DNA from: Planctomycetota bacterium
GTDB taxonomy: Bacteria; Planctomycetota; Planctomycetia; Pirellulales; Pirellulaceae
Length of the DNA: 64,000 nt
Direction: 5' to 3'
Assembly (NCBI GenBank): GCA_016872775.1
Contig: VGZA01000003.1
Span: forward strand, 111,633-175,632
Notes under the pieces: model-generated
What the model saw: the letters and a program-made list of their open reading frames with translations, nothing else
Database searches by the model: none
What the model was told of the DNA's origin: nothing
Translations under genes and position numbers: made by a program
Shown: piece by piece, positions 36,922 to 45,538 of the stretch
Numbering within the stretch: position 1 is the first letter of the stretch
How the letters are laid out: every line of letters begins with the position of its first letter

Positions 36922-38379
36922 TCAGCCCGACAACAGTCCTTGCATGACGCGCCCGTGAACATCGGTCAAGCGGTGATGCCGCCCCTGGAACTGAAATGTC
37001 AGTCGCTCATGGTCGATCCCGAGGCAATGCAGAATTGTGGCGTTCAAATCGTGCACGTGCACCGGATTCTCGACGATATTGAAGCTGAATTCGTCGGTGG
37101 CGCCGTAGACCATTCCGCGACGGACGCCGCCACCCGCCATCCAGACGGTGAAACAGCCGCCGTGGTGGTCGCGACCAAATTTTTCCAGCAACGGCCCCTG
37201 GCTGTAAATCGTGCGGCCGAACTCGCCACCGCATACGACCAGTGTGTCTTCGAGCATACCGCGTCGTTTCAGGTCCCGGATCAATCCGGCGAGCGGCCGA
37301 TCGCAACCGGCGGTCTTCGTTCGGAGATGCTGAGGGGCGTTGCGATGGTGGTCCCAGTCGCGGTCAAAGACCTGTACGAAACGCACGCCCGACTCGACGA
37401 GCCGTCGCGCCAGCAGGCAATTGGCCGCAAAGGTGCCCGGCGTGCGCGACGCTGGGCCGTACAGCTCAAATACCTCGTCCGATTCGGTGCTCAGGTCGGT
37501 CAATTCCGGCACCGAGGCCTGCATGCGAAAAGCCATTTCATATTGCGCGATTCGAGTAGCGATTTCGGGATCGCCGAACACCTGATGCTGTTGCGCATTG
37601 AGCTGCGCGGCGACGTCGATCATCTCCCTTCGCGTGGCGCGGTCGATGCCCGGCGGGTTCGCCAGGTAGAGTACCGGATCGGCGCCGGCCCGGAATTTCA
37701 CACCTTGATGGACCGAAGGCAGGAAACCGCTGCCCCAGTGCCGTGCCGACAGGGGTGTGGCGGCATCCTGAATCTGGCCGGGATTCAGCAGGACAACGAA
37801 TGCGGGCAAGTTACTGTTCTCGCTGCCGATGCCGTAACTGAGCCAGGCACCCAGGCTGGGCCGGCCGGCCTGCTGCGCGCCGGTCAACAGGAATGTCACC
37901 GCCGGATCGTGATTCACCGCCTCGGTGTACATGCTGCGGACCATGCATAGCTCGTCGGCGACCCGCCCCAGCTCCGGCAGCAGTTCGCTGACCCAGGTGC
38001 CAGACTCCCCGCATTGGGCGAACCGTGCCGCAGGCGCGGCGATCGTGAACGACTTCTGTCCCGAGGTGAATCCGGTGAGCCGTTGTCCGCCGATGACCGA
38101 GCGGGGCAGTTCCTGGCCATGCCGGGCCTGGAGGTCGGGTTTATGATCAAAAAGCTCGACCTGTGAAGGGCCACCTGCCAGAAAGACGTAGATAATACGT
38201 TTGGCCGCCGCCAGGCTTGGCGTGGAAACCGCGGGCGAAGTGGCGGGCTCTCGAAACGCGGCGTTCGCTGGCCGCGAGCCGTTCCCCAGCAGTTCGGCCA
38301 GCGCGGCGACGCCGACGCCGGTAGCGGTGCGGCCAAAAAAATGCCTGCGTGTCAGTTGGCTGGTGATCGGATCGAACAT
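36922..38379 (-). CDS. DUF1501 protein with Tat leader (PSD1-LamG partner)
   Basis: Protein of 485 aa. The leader SQLTRRHFFGRTATGVGVAA is a twin-arginine signal. Family markers: YVFLAGGPSQVELFDHKP, LLARRLVESGVRFVQVFDRD and VVCGGEFGRTIYSQG...RDHHGGCFTVW. It starts three bases after the PSD1-LamG stop, a typical pairing in planctomycetes. Its role with PSD1 is thought to be extracytoplasmic degradation of a complex substrate; the reaction is not established. The downstream genes ATP-grasp and LLM are unusual companions. Confidence 0.9.
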   Translation of the reverse strand: MFDPITSQLTRRHFFGRTATGVGVAALAELLGNGSRPANAAFREPATSPAVSTPSLAAAKRIIYVFLAGGPSQVELFDHKPDLQARHGQELPRSVIGGQRLTGFTSGQKSFTIAAPAARFAQCGESGTWVSELLPELGRVADELCMVRSMYTEAVNHDPAVTFLLTGAQQAGRPSLGAWLSYGIGSENSNLPAFVVLLNPGQIQDAATPLSARHWGSGFLPSVHQGVKFRAGADPVLYLANPPGIDRATRREMIDVAAQLNAQQHQVFGDPEIATRIAQYEMAFRMQASVPELTDLSTESDEVFELYGPASRTPGTFAANCLLARRLVESGVRFVQVFDRDWDHHRNAPQHLRTKTAGCDRPLAGLIRDLKRRGMLEDTLVVCGGEFGRTIYSQGPLLEKFGRDHHGGCFTVWMAGGGVRRGMVYGATDEFSFNIVENPVHVHDLNATILHCLGIDHERLTFQFQGRHHRLTDVHGRVMQGLLSG

Positions 38380-38382
38380 GGA

Positions 38383-41300
38383 TCAATGGACTGTCAAGGT
38401 TTCATCGAGATTGAGCAGTACGCTGGCAACGATGGTGTACGCGGCGAGTTCGGCGGTCGCGATGCGATCATCGCTGGGCGTATCGCCTGTCTTCAACAAG
38501 GCCGCTGCAGCGGCCGGATCGGCTTCGAACCGTTGCAGCTGGCGGGTCAGCAGCCCCAGCAATGGCCGCAGTTCGGTCGTTTCAGGTGGGCGGCCTGTCA
38601 GTAAGCGGAATGTCTGGTATATGCGGCTGGTCGAGTCCATTGATTGCTCGAGGCACATCCGCTCGGCCAACTTTCGCGCCGCTTCCACGAAGGTCGGGTC
38701 ATTCATCAGGACCAGCGCCTGCATCGGCGTATTGGTGGTCTCGCGGCGTACCACGCATCGTTCGCGATCCGGCGCGTCAAAGATCGACATCGTGGGCGGC
38801 GGCGCCGTGCGTTTCCAGAATGTGTAAATCCCGCGGCGATACAAAGACGCTCCCTGATCCTGCTTGTAGACCTGAGCCGTCAATGTGGCTCCGGCCGGAT
38901 CGAATGCGACTTCGCGCCAAACATCCGGCGGCATGTAAGGTTTGATCGAGGGCCCGCCGATCCGTTCGACCAGGAGTCCGCTCCACGCCAGCGCGGCGTC
39001 CCGCAGGAACTCCGCAGGAATGCGCCAGCGGGGCCCGCGAGACAACCAGCGGTTTGTCGGGTCGATCCGGGCGCGCGTCGCGTCCACGATCGACTGTTGC
39101 CGATAGGTGGTGCTGCAAACGATCGAACGTCGGAGGCGTTTCATATCCCAGCCCGATTGAGTGAACTGCAGGGACAGCCAGTCGAGCAGTTCAGGGTGGG
39201 AGGGAGGATCTCCCTGGTAGCCAAAATTCTCGGTGGTGCGGACGATGCCTTGCGAGAAACTCAGCTGCCAGACGCGATTGACGGTGACGCGCGCGGTGAG
39301 CGGATTTTCCGGGGATGCGATCCAGCGCGCGAGCCCGAGCCGACTGCGCGGCTGCTCGGGAGGAAAAGCGGGGAGGAACGCGGGAGTCGCCGGATCGACC
39401 GCATCTCCCGGCTGGTTGTATGCCCCGCGGGCCAGCACTCGGGTCTCGCGCCGATCGGTCTTTTCGTCCATCACCATGACTGTGGGAAAGGCCCGCACCG
39501 CCTTTTCACGCGCCGCGCGAGTCTGGCGGTGGCGATCTGATTTTTCGCGCCAATCGCTCGGCGCCTGATGGGCCAGGTAGTGTTCGCGAATCCGCCGCGA
39601 CGCCTCGTCGCCCCGCGACGCCGGATCGGCCGCCAGCAGCGAATCGATCGATACGCCGGGCAGCGCGGCGACCTCGTCGGTGGATAATGCGCGCTGATGG
39701 ATGCGCACTTCATCGAGCCTGCCAAGGAACTTGGCACCGGGGTGCCCGTTGCCAATCTGCAGCGGCCGTTTCACGGCAAACGGGTTCGTTAACTTATCGA
39801 TGATCAGCCCAGTCTCCTGAGGGACTCCATCCAGATAAAGTTGCACACCTTCCGCTTTCCCCGAGCCGTCGTAGGTGGCTGCCAGGTGGTACCAGCGATG
39901 GGCTTCGAGCGACTTTTTGGCCTGTACTTGCAGGAGATTTTCCGGAAACTCATGAACCAGGAACAGCGCCGGAACGCCTTGAATCAACTGCAATGTGTAG
40001 CCGCGGTAATTGCCTTCCGCCGGCTCCATCCGCGAAAAAACGGCCCGCCGCCCATCGACCGTGGTGGGATAGACCCAAGCGGACAACGTGAACGGACTGC
40101 GAATATCAAAATCGGCCAGATCGCCGAGTTCCAGGAACTTCTGCCCGTCCAAAACGGCCGATTGCCCCAGTACTCCGCCCTCGTAGGTCGGCACGCCTTC
40201 CTTGAATTCGGCCACGCGGTCGGCGGAGGCCAGATCAAGACCGTCACCGTCGAGCCGCAGCGCGGTCACCAGATCCCGGAACGAAGCGACGTAGGGGCGG
40301 AAACGTTCCTGTTCCCATTGCGATTGTGCTTGGCGGATCTGGGCCTCCAGCGGCGCAAATCCCGATTCCGCATCCGCCAGTTCGGCATCAAGTCCGGCGA
40401 GCCGCCGCCGATCGTCATCGGTGGGCGCCGGAAGGAGTGGTTTGGCGTTGGCATTGAATCCGTCCAGGCCGATTTCGGGCACGTTGTTGAAGAACGCATA
40501 CAACTGGTAATACTCGCGCTGCGAAACCGGATCGTACTTGTGATCGTGGCATTGCGCGCAAGCAAGACTCAACCCGAGCCAGACGGTGGCTGTCGTGTTC
40601 AATCGATCCAGAACATTCTCGACAAAATACTCGTCGGCGATCGCTCCCGCCTCGTTGTTGATAATGTGATTGCGATTGAATCCGCTGGCGATTTTCTGTT
40701 CCAGCGTTGCCCCAGGCAGCAGATCACCGGCGAGTTGCTCGATCGTGAATTGATCAAACGGCTGGTTGCTGTTCAATGCGGCGATCAACTGGTCGCGCCA
40801 CCGCCACATAAATCTCTCGGTGTCGAACAGGTAACCGTGGGTATCGGCGTAGCGGCTGGCATCGAGCCAATCAAGGGCCATCCGCTCGCCGTAGCGCGGC
40901 GACGCGAGCAAGCGGTCGACCGATCGCTCGTAACTGTCGGGATTGCCGGACCCGTCTGCCGCTGGCAGCTCTTCCTCGTCGGGCGGCAGACCGGTGAGAT
41001 CGATCGTTACGCGACGGAGCAGGTGCGCGGGATCCGCCTGGAGGGATGGGGTCAGGCCAAGCGTCTCGAGTGTCGCCTGGACATACAAATCGGTGGGGCT
41101 GATAGCGCTCGAAAGATTGCCTGAAGGCGGCGAGGAACTGCGCGGCGGGACAAACGACCAATGCGGTTCAAACTCTGCGCCGGCTGCAATCCACTGCCGC
41201 AGTAATTCAACCTGCCGCTCGGTCAGTGGCCGACGAGCCGATTCGGGCGGCATGCGAATCGCGGGGTCGTCGGAAGCGATGCGCCGCATCAGTTCGCTGG

Positions 41301-41607
41301 CCGCGACCGCTCCTGGAGCGATCGCGCGGCGTCCGTCCCGCTCCGCGAATGCCGATTGCGGGTCGTCCAGACGCAGGTCCGCCTGGCGGCTGGCCCGGTC
41401 CGGACCATGGCACTGGAAACAGTGATCCGAGAGAATCGGCCGGATGTCGCGATTAAATTCCAAGGGGGGGGGAGCTTGCGTACGAGCTGGCGCTGTCTTG
41501 TTGCCGGGCGGGTCGTCGAGCGGCGAGCCACCCAGCACCGGCAATGCGGCAGCGGCAGCGACGCCGCATGTGAGAATCAGATTCCAGGCTGTCGAGCGAC
41601 CGCGCAT
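38383..41607 (-). CDS. PSD1 and planctomycete cytochrome c protein with inserted LamG domain
   Basis: Exported protein of 1074 aa. Signal peptide (residues 1 to about 27), PSCyt1 haem site CFQCHGPD at about 62, DUF1549 (about 175-380, with YGERMALDWLDASRYADT) and a second CAQCHDHKYDPV motif. A LamG/concanavalin-like domain at about 500-660 (FDIRSPFTLSAWVYPTTVDG) is inserted, followed by DUF1553 to the end. The LamG insert suggests binding to a polysaccharide and is absent from the PSD1 protein at 16.5 kb. It is the first gene of the minus operon, divergent from the coiled-coil gene with a 237-base shared promoter region. Confidence 0.9.
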   Translation of the reverse strand: MRGRSTAWNLILTCGVAAAAALPVLGGSPLDDPPGNKTAPARTQAPPPLEFNRDIRPILSDHCFQCHGPDRASRQADLRLDDPQSAFAERDGRRAIAPGAVAASELMRRIASDDPAIRMPPESARRPLTERQVELLRQWIAAGAEFEPHWSFVPPRSSSPPSGNLSSAISPTDLYVQATLETLGLTPSLQADPAHLLRRVTIDLTGLPPDEEELPAADGSGNPDSYERSVDRLLASPRYGERMALDWLDASRYADTHGYLFDTERFMWRWRDQLIAALNSNQPFDQFTIEQLAGDLLPGATLEQKIASGFNRNHIINNEAGAIADEYFVENVLDRLNTTATVWLGLSLACAQCHDHKYDPVSQREYYQLYAFFNNVPEIGLDGFNANAKPLLPAPTDDDRRRLAGLDAELADAESGFAPLEAQIRQAQSQWEQERFRPYVASFRDLVTALRLDGDGLDLASADRVAEFKEGVPTYEGGVLGQSAVLDGQKFLELGDLADFDIRSPFTLSAWVYPTTVDGRRAVFSRMEPAEGNYRGYTLQLIQGVPALFLVHEFPENLLQVQAKKSLEAHRWYHLAATYDGSGKAEGVQLYLDGVPQETGLIIDKLTNPFAVKRPLQIGNGHPGAKFLGRLDEVRIHQRALSTDEVAALPGVSIDSLLAADPASRGDEASRRIREHYLAHQAPSDWREKSDRHRQTRAAREKAVRAFPTVMVMDEKTDRRETRVLARGAYNQPGDAVDPATPAFLPAFPPEQPRSRLGLARWIASPENPLTARVTVNRVWQLSFSQGIVRTTENFGYQGDPPSHPELLDWLSLQFTQSGWDMKRLRRSIVCSTTYRQQSIVDATRARIDPTNRWLSRGPRWRIPAEFLRDAALAWSGLLVERIGGPSIKPYMPPDVWREVAFDPAGATLTAQVYKQDQGASLYRRGIYTFWKRTAPPPTMSIFDAPDRERCVVRRETTNTPMQALVLMNDPTFVEAARKLAERMCLEQSMDSTSRIYQTFRLLTGRPPETTELRPLLGLLTRQLQRFEADPAAAAALLKTGDTPSDDRIATAELAAYTIVASVLLNLDETLTVH

Positions 41608-41844
41608 AACTTTCCGGGGTGAACCCCTCCTGAGACTGCCTGATGATAACAGGCTACCAACCCGCGGGCAATTCTCGCGTTTTTGGCGTCCGACCCAGCG
41701 TTGGAACGGGCGATGCCGACGCCACGATCGCTACCAGAGTTTTCGTCGCCGCGACCGATCGGCTACAATGGCGCGGTGCCGGGGCCCGTTGTGTCCCGCG
41801 GATCGCTACCAGGCAGGACCCATCATCGAGGGAGAGACACTGTC

Positions 41845-42624
41845 ATGAAGCGTCGAGAGATTGGCGGGGTCGTTTTGATCGCATTGATTGGCCTGCGGTG
41901 CGGCACCTTGCACGGTTCCGACGGCGAGGAGTTGCGCGAGCGATTTCGGCAGCTTTACGAAAAGGCCCAGGCACTGAAGGCGGAAGGACGCGACGAGGAA
42001 GCGGGGTCCGTGCGCGCGGAGGCAGCCAAGCTGATCGAACTTGCCAAGGCCGAATCGGCCCGAGCGGCCGAATCGATCCAAAAACGTGCGCCGCAGATGC
42101 GCGTGGAATTTGAAGAAAAGTGGCGGCAGATGCAAGTCCAGATCGAAGAACTGCGAAAGAAGCTGCGCATGGCGATAGAGTCCGACGAGGATGCCGTCGA
42201 AATGTTGAGGGATCGCCTGGCGGAGGCGGAGAAACGCGCGGAAGAGTTTCGGGATCAAATGCGGAAGCTGGCGGAGGAACGTTTCAATCTCGGCACTCCG
42301 CGCGAACAGGCTGGCGCCGCGTGGCGGGAGCTGGAGCCGCGTTTGCGCGAGGCGCGCGAGCGGATCGAACATGCCGCCCAGGCAGCGGATCACCTGCGGC
42401 GCGCCGGGCTGAACGATTTCGCCGCGCGGTTGCAGGAACGGATCGCGGAAATGAAGGAGGAACTGGAACGGGCTAAGCAGATCGCCCGCAAGAGACAGGC
42501 CGAAGCGGAACACGAGCAACGTGAGCAGGGCGAGGCCAGCGCGGAACTCCGGGAGTTGCGCGAGCAGGTACGGCGACTGCAGGCAGAGATTCGCGAGTTG
42601 CGCGAAGGCGGACGCAGGCCTTGA
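41845..42624 (+). CDS. Exported coiled-coil protein
   Basis: Protein of 259 aa from the ATG at 41845, with GAGGGAGAG upstream. A short leader (KRREIGGVVLIALIGLRCG) is followed almost wholly by charged helix, rich in Glu, Arg, Ala and Leu with heptad spacing (for example LREARERIEHAAQAADHLRR and LRELREQVRRLQAEIRELRE). The Cys at residue 19 does not fit a lipobox well. It is probably a periplasmic or surface rod-like protein with a structural role; no family was recognised. It ends six bases before the next gene. Confidence 0.7.
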   Translation: MKRREIGGVVLIALIGLRCGTLHGSDGEELRERFRQLYEKAQALKAEGRDEEAGSVRAEAAKLIELAKAESARAAESIQKRAPQMRVEFEEKWRQMQVQIEELRKKLRMAIESDEDAVEMLRDRLAEAEKRAEEFRDQMRKLAEERFNLGTPREQAGAAWRELEPRLREARERIEHAAQAADHLRRAGLNDFAARLQERIAEMKEELERAKQIARKRQAEAEHEQREQGEASAELRELREQVRRLQAEIRELREGGRRP

Positions 42625-42630
42625 TCAACA

Positions 42631-44727
42631 ATGGCGCCCGTTCGTCGAATCCCGATCGGTTCAACTGCATTGATGCGGTACCTCCATTTACGACGGTCCG
42701 ATGTTCGCCGGTGGCTGATCGTACTGGCCGCCTTGGTGACATGCGCGCTACCCGCTCCTGTCGCGGCGGAAGTTGTTCGCTGGCGCGTGGAGCGACGGGA
42801 GCCGTACGCCGGCGGAAAATCGTTCGGAAATGTCGGACCGTACGAACGCTGGCGTGGAAAACTATGGTTTGCGCTCGACCCTGAATCACCGTCCAATCGC
42901 CCGATTGTCGATTTGGAACTCGCGCCGCGCAGCGATCCTGGACGCAAGGTCGAAGCGGAAGCCGATTTCGAAATGCTGGTGCCAGTGCAGCGAGAGCGGG
43001 CGAACGGCAGCCTGTTCTACGAAGTAAATAATCGAGGCAACAAAACGGCGCCGAGCATCGTCGACGGCGGCGGTGACGATTTTCTCTGCAGGCAGGGATT
43101 CGTCGTTCTCTGGACCGGATGGATTGCCGAACTCCTGCCCGGTGGAGAACGGTTGCGGCTCACGACGCCGGCTCCGCTGCTCGACGGGCGCCCAGTGCGC
43201 GGAACCGTTCGCTATGAATTGGTTGTCGATCAGCCGGGCGAACGAGCGAATATCGCGCACCGTGGAAACATTGCCAGCTACCCGCCGGTTGTGGAGTCGC
43301 TCGGATCGGCCCAACTCACCCGGCGCGAACGCCAGGCGGATCGGCGAGAAGTCGTGCCTCGGTCCGATTGGCGGCTGATCGTGCATCCCGTCGATCCGAA
43401 TGCTGGGACGGCCATGCCGCTGATCGAATTGGAAGTGACCGGCGGACTGAAGCCAGGCTGGATCTATGAAGTCGTCTACGAAGCGACAACGCCCATCGTG
43501 CCGGGGATCGGCCTTGCGGCGATTCGTGACGCCGTCGCCAGCCTGAAATACGATCGCAGCGCGGAGCGCAATCCGCTCGTCGTTGACGACCGACCGTCTC
43601 CGATCCAACGCGCGATCGGGTTCGGCACGTCGCAGAGCGGCCGCTGTCTCCGTCATTTCCTCTGGGAAGGATTTAATGCCGACGAACAGGGACGCATGGT
43701 ATTCGACGGCGTGATCGCTCACGTGGCGGGCGGTGGACTCGGATCATTCAATCATCGCTTTGCCTCGCCGAATCGCACGAACGGTCAGCATGAGGAACAG
43801 TCATTCGCCGCGGATTTCTTCCCCTTTGCTTATGGCGACGCAACCGACCCGCATACGGGCAAGGTCGACGGGATCCTACGCCGCGCTCGCCGGTCGCATG
43901 TGGTACCGAAACTGTTTCATACACAGTCCACCAGCGAGTATTGGCATCGAGCCGGCTCCCTGGTGCATACGGACCCGATGGGCGAGCAGGATGCGGTCAT
44001 TCCGGACGAGGTTCGAATCTATACGTTTTCCGGCACGCAGCATGGTCCCGGTTCCGGACTACCGGCCGCTCCGGGGAACGGTACCGTTTCCGGTAATCCG
44101 GCCGACTACCGTCCGTTCATGCGGGCGCTGGTAAGTGCGATGGACGATTGGGTGCGCGGTCGCCGCGAACCACCGCCAAGTGTCTACCCGCGGATCGTCG
44201 ACGGCACGCTCGTCGACTGGCGGCCACAATCGAGCGGGTGGCCCGGCGTTCCTGGCATTGAATACCCGACGGTGATTCATACGCCCTACCTGCTTGAGCG
44301 AGGTCCCGAATGGGAAACGAGGAAGATCGCGACCGTTGAACCGCCGCGTGAAGTCGCTGCTTATCGGGTACGGATCCCGGCATTTGCCGCGGACGGAAAT
44401 GAGCGAGGCTCACTGAGTCTTCCGGCGATTCAGGTTCCCGTTGGCAGTTACTTTGGCTGGAACCTCCGGGGCGAGCGCATTGGTGCCGCGGGCGAGTTAC
44501 TGTCGTTGCAAGGCGGGTTCATTCCGTTCCCGAAATCCGAATCGGACCGCGTCCAAAGCGGTGATCCTCGTCCCTCGCTGCATGGCCGGTATAGAGATTT
44601 CGCCGAGTACCAGGATCACTACATGCGGATGGCTGGCGACTTGGCGCGGGCCGGATATCTCCTCGACGAAGAGTTGCCGCGGCTGCAGATTCTTTGCGGG
44701 AAATTCCGCGATCGCTTCGAGCGATAG
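42631..44727 (+). CDS. Large exported alpha/beta hydrolase (PF20091-like)
   Basis: Protein of 698 aa from the ATG at 42631; an internal ATG at 42673 would put the signal peptide (WLIVLAALVTCALPAPVAAE) in a better position. It resembles the 'alpha/beta hydrolase domain-containing' proteins of about 650-700 aa: FYEVNNRGNKTAPSIVDGG, then the nucleophile elbow FGTSQSGRCLRHFLWEGFN with Ser, a middle GGGLGSFNHRFASP, and QSTSEYWHRAGSLVHTDP. FSGTQHGPG may carry the catalytic His. It is a secreted esterase or lactonase of unknown substrate. Co-transcription with the coiled-coil gene is likely. Confidence 0.8.
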   Translation: MAPVRRIPIGSTALMRYLHLRRSDVRRWLIVLAALVTCALPAPVAAEVVRWRVERREPYAGGKSFGNVGPYERWRGKLWFALDPESPSNRPIVDLELAPRSDPGRKVEAEADFEMLVPVQRERANGSLFYEVNNRGNKTAPSIVDGGGDDFLCRQGFVVLWTGWIAELLPGGERLRLTTPAPLLDGRPVRGTVRYELVVDQPGERANIAHRGNIASYPPVVESLGSAQLTRRERQADRREVVPRSDWRLIVHPVDPNAGTAMPLIELEVTGGLKPGWIYEVVYEATTPIVPGIGLAAIRDAVASLKYDRSAERNPLVVDDRPSPIQRAIGFGTSQSGRCLRHFLWEGFNADEQGRMVFDGVIAHVAGGGLGSFNHRFASPNRTNGQHEEQSFAADFFPFAYGDATDPHTGKVDGILRRARRSHVVPKLFHTQSTSEYWHRAGSLVHTDPMGEQDAVIPDEVRIYTFSGTQHGPGSGLPAAPGNGTVSGNPADYRPFMRALVSAMDDWVRGRREPPPSVYPRIVDGTLVDWRPQSSGWPGVPGIEYPTVIHTPYLLERGPEWETRKIATVEPPREVAAYRVRIPAFAADGNERGSLSLPAIQVPVGSYFGWNLRGERIGAAGELLSLQGGFIPFPKSESDRVQSGDPRPSLHGRYRDFAEYQDHYMRMAGDLARAGYLLDEELPRLQILCGKFRDRFER

Positions 44728-45538
44728 GGCCAGCAGGGGATGTGCCTGTATCTTTTGGCCGAAGGCCATATTCACTCGACGCTGTGAAGTCCATTTAGTC
44801 CCAGACCCGCGGGTCATCCGTCTCCACGACTCCGTGCCGACAAAACCGAGATCGCGGTCCAACACCTGATCGAGGAAGACGAAGACATCTTCCGTGTGGG
44901 GCGTGAGCTGGTAGACCGGTTAGTCATGCTCCGATTCGAGCATCCGTTGCAGCCAGCGTGTGTCCTGCGAGCACCATTCCAGCAGATAGCTTTCCGCCTT
45001 GGCGAAGAACCTGCCCGGATGTGATTCTGCCAGGTCTTCCTGATAGCCGATCAGAGCCGCCAGCAGTTCGGAATGGGGGATGGCGATTCGGGCGGCCTGT
45101 TTGAACTGGCGATCGAGAAAGTCGATGACGAAGGCAGGTTCGTCGAACGCAACAATCGCAATGCCGGCGATGTTTCGGAGAATACCAGCAGTTTACCTAA
45201 TCGCATGACCACGACCTTACTGCCTGCGCAGGCATCGTTCCGCGCACCCGTGCGATTGGCTGATCCGCGGCGCGATGAATGGAGCTCGAACGGCGGATTG
45301 TACACCGGGAATGCGAGGACGCGTAGCGCGGAAAACGGGAAGGGGCATCCACTGGTGGGGACGGCTCCGGGACCGTCCGCTTTGTCGGGAATTTTCGCCA
45401 TGGCTTGCCCGCAGCGGCGGCGGAAACGACAATACCACAAACTGCGAGGCGCGCCGGGACTCCACGCGATGACACGGTTGACGCTTGACATCGCAATAGT
45501 TGATGGCACGATCCCATGCGATCTGACAGGAGCGCACC
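44728..45538. other. Gene-poor region around the DUF3375 remnant
   Basis: About 810 bases with no intact gene. The middle holds the DUF3375 fragment. The part from 45151 to 45538 has only open frames without motifs on both strands. The last bases carry AGGAG for the gene at 45539. Confidence 0.55.
44821..45150 (-). pseudogene. Decayed N-terminal fragment of a DUF3375 (JetA-like, Wadjet) protein
   Basis: Read on the minus strand, about 45150-44821 encodes a coherent stretch: EPAFVIDFLDRQFKQAARIA, SELLAALIGYQEDL, AKAESYLLEWCSQDTRWLQR, an in-frame TAA at 44922-44920, then VYQLTPHTEDVFVFLDQVLD and GFVGTES. The order matches the first part of DUF3375 proteins, which have SEL...L..YL, YL..W......W.R, LTP.TE....WL and FVGTESRL. 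The reading breaks off after GTES, and no start codon or rest of the gene is present. DUF3375 is the JetA subunit of the Wadjet anti-plasmid condensin. No JetB, JetC or JetD is visible nearby. Confidence 0.6.

Noticed and set aside
39841..41124. 427-aa open frame on plus, antisense to the PSD1-LamG gene
   Set aside because: Shadow of a well-supported gene; composition is that of antisense high-GC DNA.
44728..45538. Intact Wadjet (JetABCD) locus
   Set aside because: Only part of a DUF3375-like gene with an in-frame stop is visible; no SMC-like JetC, JetB or JetD gene is nearby.
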